The translations under genes and the position numbers were made by a program. Below are positions 6,044 through 6,249 of a stretch of 6,249 bases of DNA, piece after piece (positions within the stretch are counted from its first letter, which is position 1; the number at the start of each line of letters is the position of its first letter). The notes beneath the pieces were generated by a model. The model ran no database searches. It saw nothing but the letters and a program-made list of their open reading frames with translations, and was not told where the DNA came from. Source of the stretch: Treponema sp. (lineage in GTDB: Bacteria; Spirochaetota; Spirochaetia; Treponematales; Treponemataceae); assembly GCA_024699205.1 (NCBI GenBank), contig JAILQA010000069.1:1-6249 (forward strand). The letters run 5' to 3'.

Positions 6044-6054
6044 TGTTCTGAAAA
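6044..6054 (+). promoter_or_regulatory. boxA-like antitermination site candidate
   Basis: TGTTCTGAAAA resembles the rRNA boxA (for example TGCTCTTTAACA in E. coli, or TGTTCTTTGAAAA-like versions elsewhere) but lacks two T residues. It follows the GAAA-capped hairpin directly, as boxA follows the boxB hairpin in E. coli rRNA leaders. The match is imperfect. Confidence 0.35.
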
Positions 6055-6084
6055 TTGACTACATTTTTTATCAATTTTTATACA
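6055..6084 (+). promoter_or_regulatory. Weak second rRNA promoter candidate (P2)
   Basis: TTGACT (6055-6060) and TATACA (6079-6084) are separated by 18 bp. They overlap the alternative helices, so the similarity may come from the repeated AAAATTGA and TCAATTTT motifs in AT-rich DNA. Confidence 0.2.
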
Positions 6085-6166
6085 AAATTGAGTCTATCAA
6101 TTCAACAAATATAGTTGGGTTATAACGATTTATGTGGAAATCAATGCCCTTCGGGGCTTTGAAATA

Positions 6167-6249
6167 ATCATGGAGAGTTTGATCCTGGCTCAGAACGAAC
6201 GCTGGCGGCGCGTCTTAAGCATGCAAGTCGGACGGCAAGATTAGAGCTT
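6167..6249 (+). rRNA. rrs: 16S ribosomal RNA, 5' end (partial)
   Basis: AGAGTTTGATCCTGGCTCAG at 6174-6193 is the universal bacterial 16S start (the 27F primer region). It is followed by AACGAACGCTGGCGGCGCGT and CTTAAGCATGCAAGTCGGAC. Aligning AGAGTTTG with E. coli position 8 puts the mature 5' end near 6167, uncertain by a few bases. The sequence ends inside the first variable hairpin (GATTAGAGCTT, with the other arm beyond the edge). The CTTAAGCATGCAAGTCGGACGG-type wording, shown here only in part as GCATGCAAGTCGGACGG, is what I recall for Treponema. Confidence 0.97.

Larger units (their letters stand above)
5934..6166 (+). other. 16S rRNA leader (precursor region) with serial hairpins
   Basis: This ~233-nt transcribed leader is non-coding. 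Its hairpins are: TCGCAAC/GTTGCGA at 5939-5957 (5-nt loop); TAGAAC/GTTCTA at 5996-6014 (7-nt loop); AACAAAA plus AGCGA paired with TCGCT plus TTTTGTT at 6015-6047, capped by a GAAA tetraloop; an 8-bp helix formed by TCAATTTT (6071-6078) with AAAATTGA at either 6051-6058 or 6084-6091; and TCAA-GCCC/GGGC-TTGA at 6141-6162, with one T-T mismatch and a UUCG loop. Roles in antitermination, folding and RNase III processing are known for bacterial rRNA leaders in general; roles of these individual hairpins are inferred. Confidence 0.6.

Overview
The window looks like chromosomal DNA from a Treponema-type spirochaete. The last ~83 bases are the 5' end of a 16S rRNA gene whose early sequence (ACGCTGGCGGCGCGTCTTAA, then GCATGCAAGTCGGACGGCAA) reads like Treponema. 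The AT-rich intergenic DNA, moderate-GC genes and gene content fit that. Genus placement rests on memory of 16S sequences; no database was searched.

Layout. (1) Positions 1-1638, minus strand: ybaK (Cys-tRNA(Pro) deacylase), then metH (cobalamin-dependent methionine synthase). metH runs off the left edge; only the homocysteine-binding zinc domain and the first residues of the next domain are inside. A 74-bp GC-rich element made of three hairpins sits in frame in the metH interdomain linker. (2) 1639-1820: divergent intergenic region with a strong promoter. (3) 1821-3092, plus strand: a cellobiose 2-epimerase / AGE-family enzyme. (4) 3096-5714, minus strand: tldD then tldE, encoding a TldD/TldE peptidase pair. 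They are separated by a 13-bp inverted repeat of the dispersed palindromic type. The tldE and epimerase stop codons face each other across 3 bp. (5) 5715-6166: a long regulatory intergenic region with a tldD promoter candidate, helically phased A-tracts, a near-consensus rRNA promoter and a leader packed with hairpins. (6) 16S rRNA from ~6167.

How the genes relate. ybaK and metH are probably co-transcribed, but no shared pathway is needed to explain this. TldD and TldE should form one heteromeric zinc peptidase. The epimerase fits use of cello- or manno-oligosaccharides and has no sugar operon beside it here. tldD and the rRNA operon diverge from the same A-tract region.

I see no CRISPR array, insertion sequence, phage, toxin-antitoxin pair, tRNA or clearly new gene system. 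The points most worth following are the in-frame palindromic element in metH, the palindrome inside tldDE, and the rRNA control region (curved DNA, mutually exclusive leader helices, two ultrastable tetraloop hairpins).
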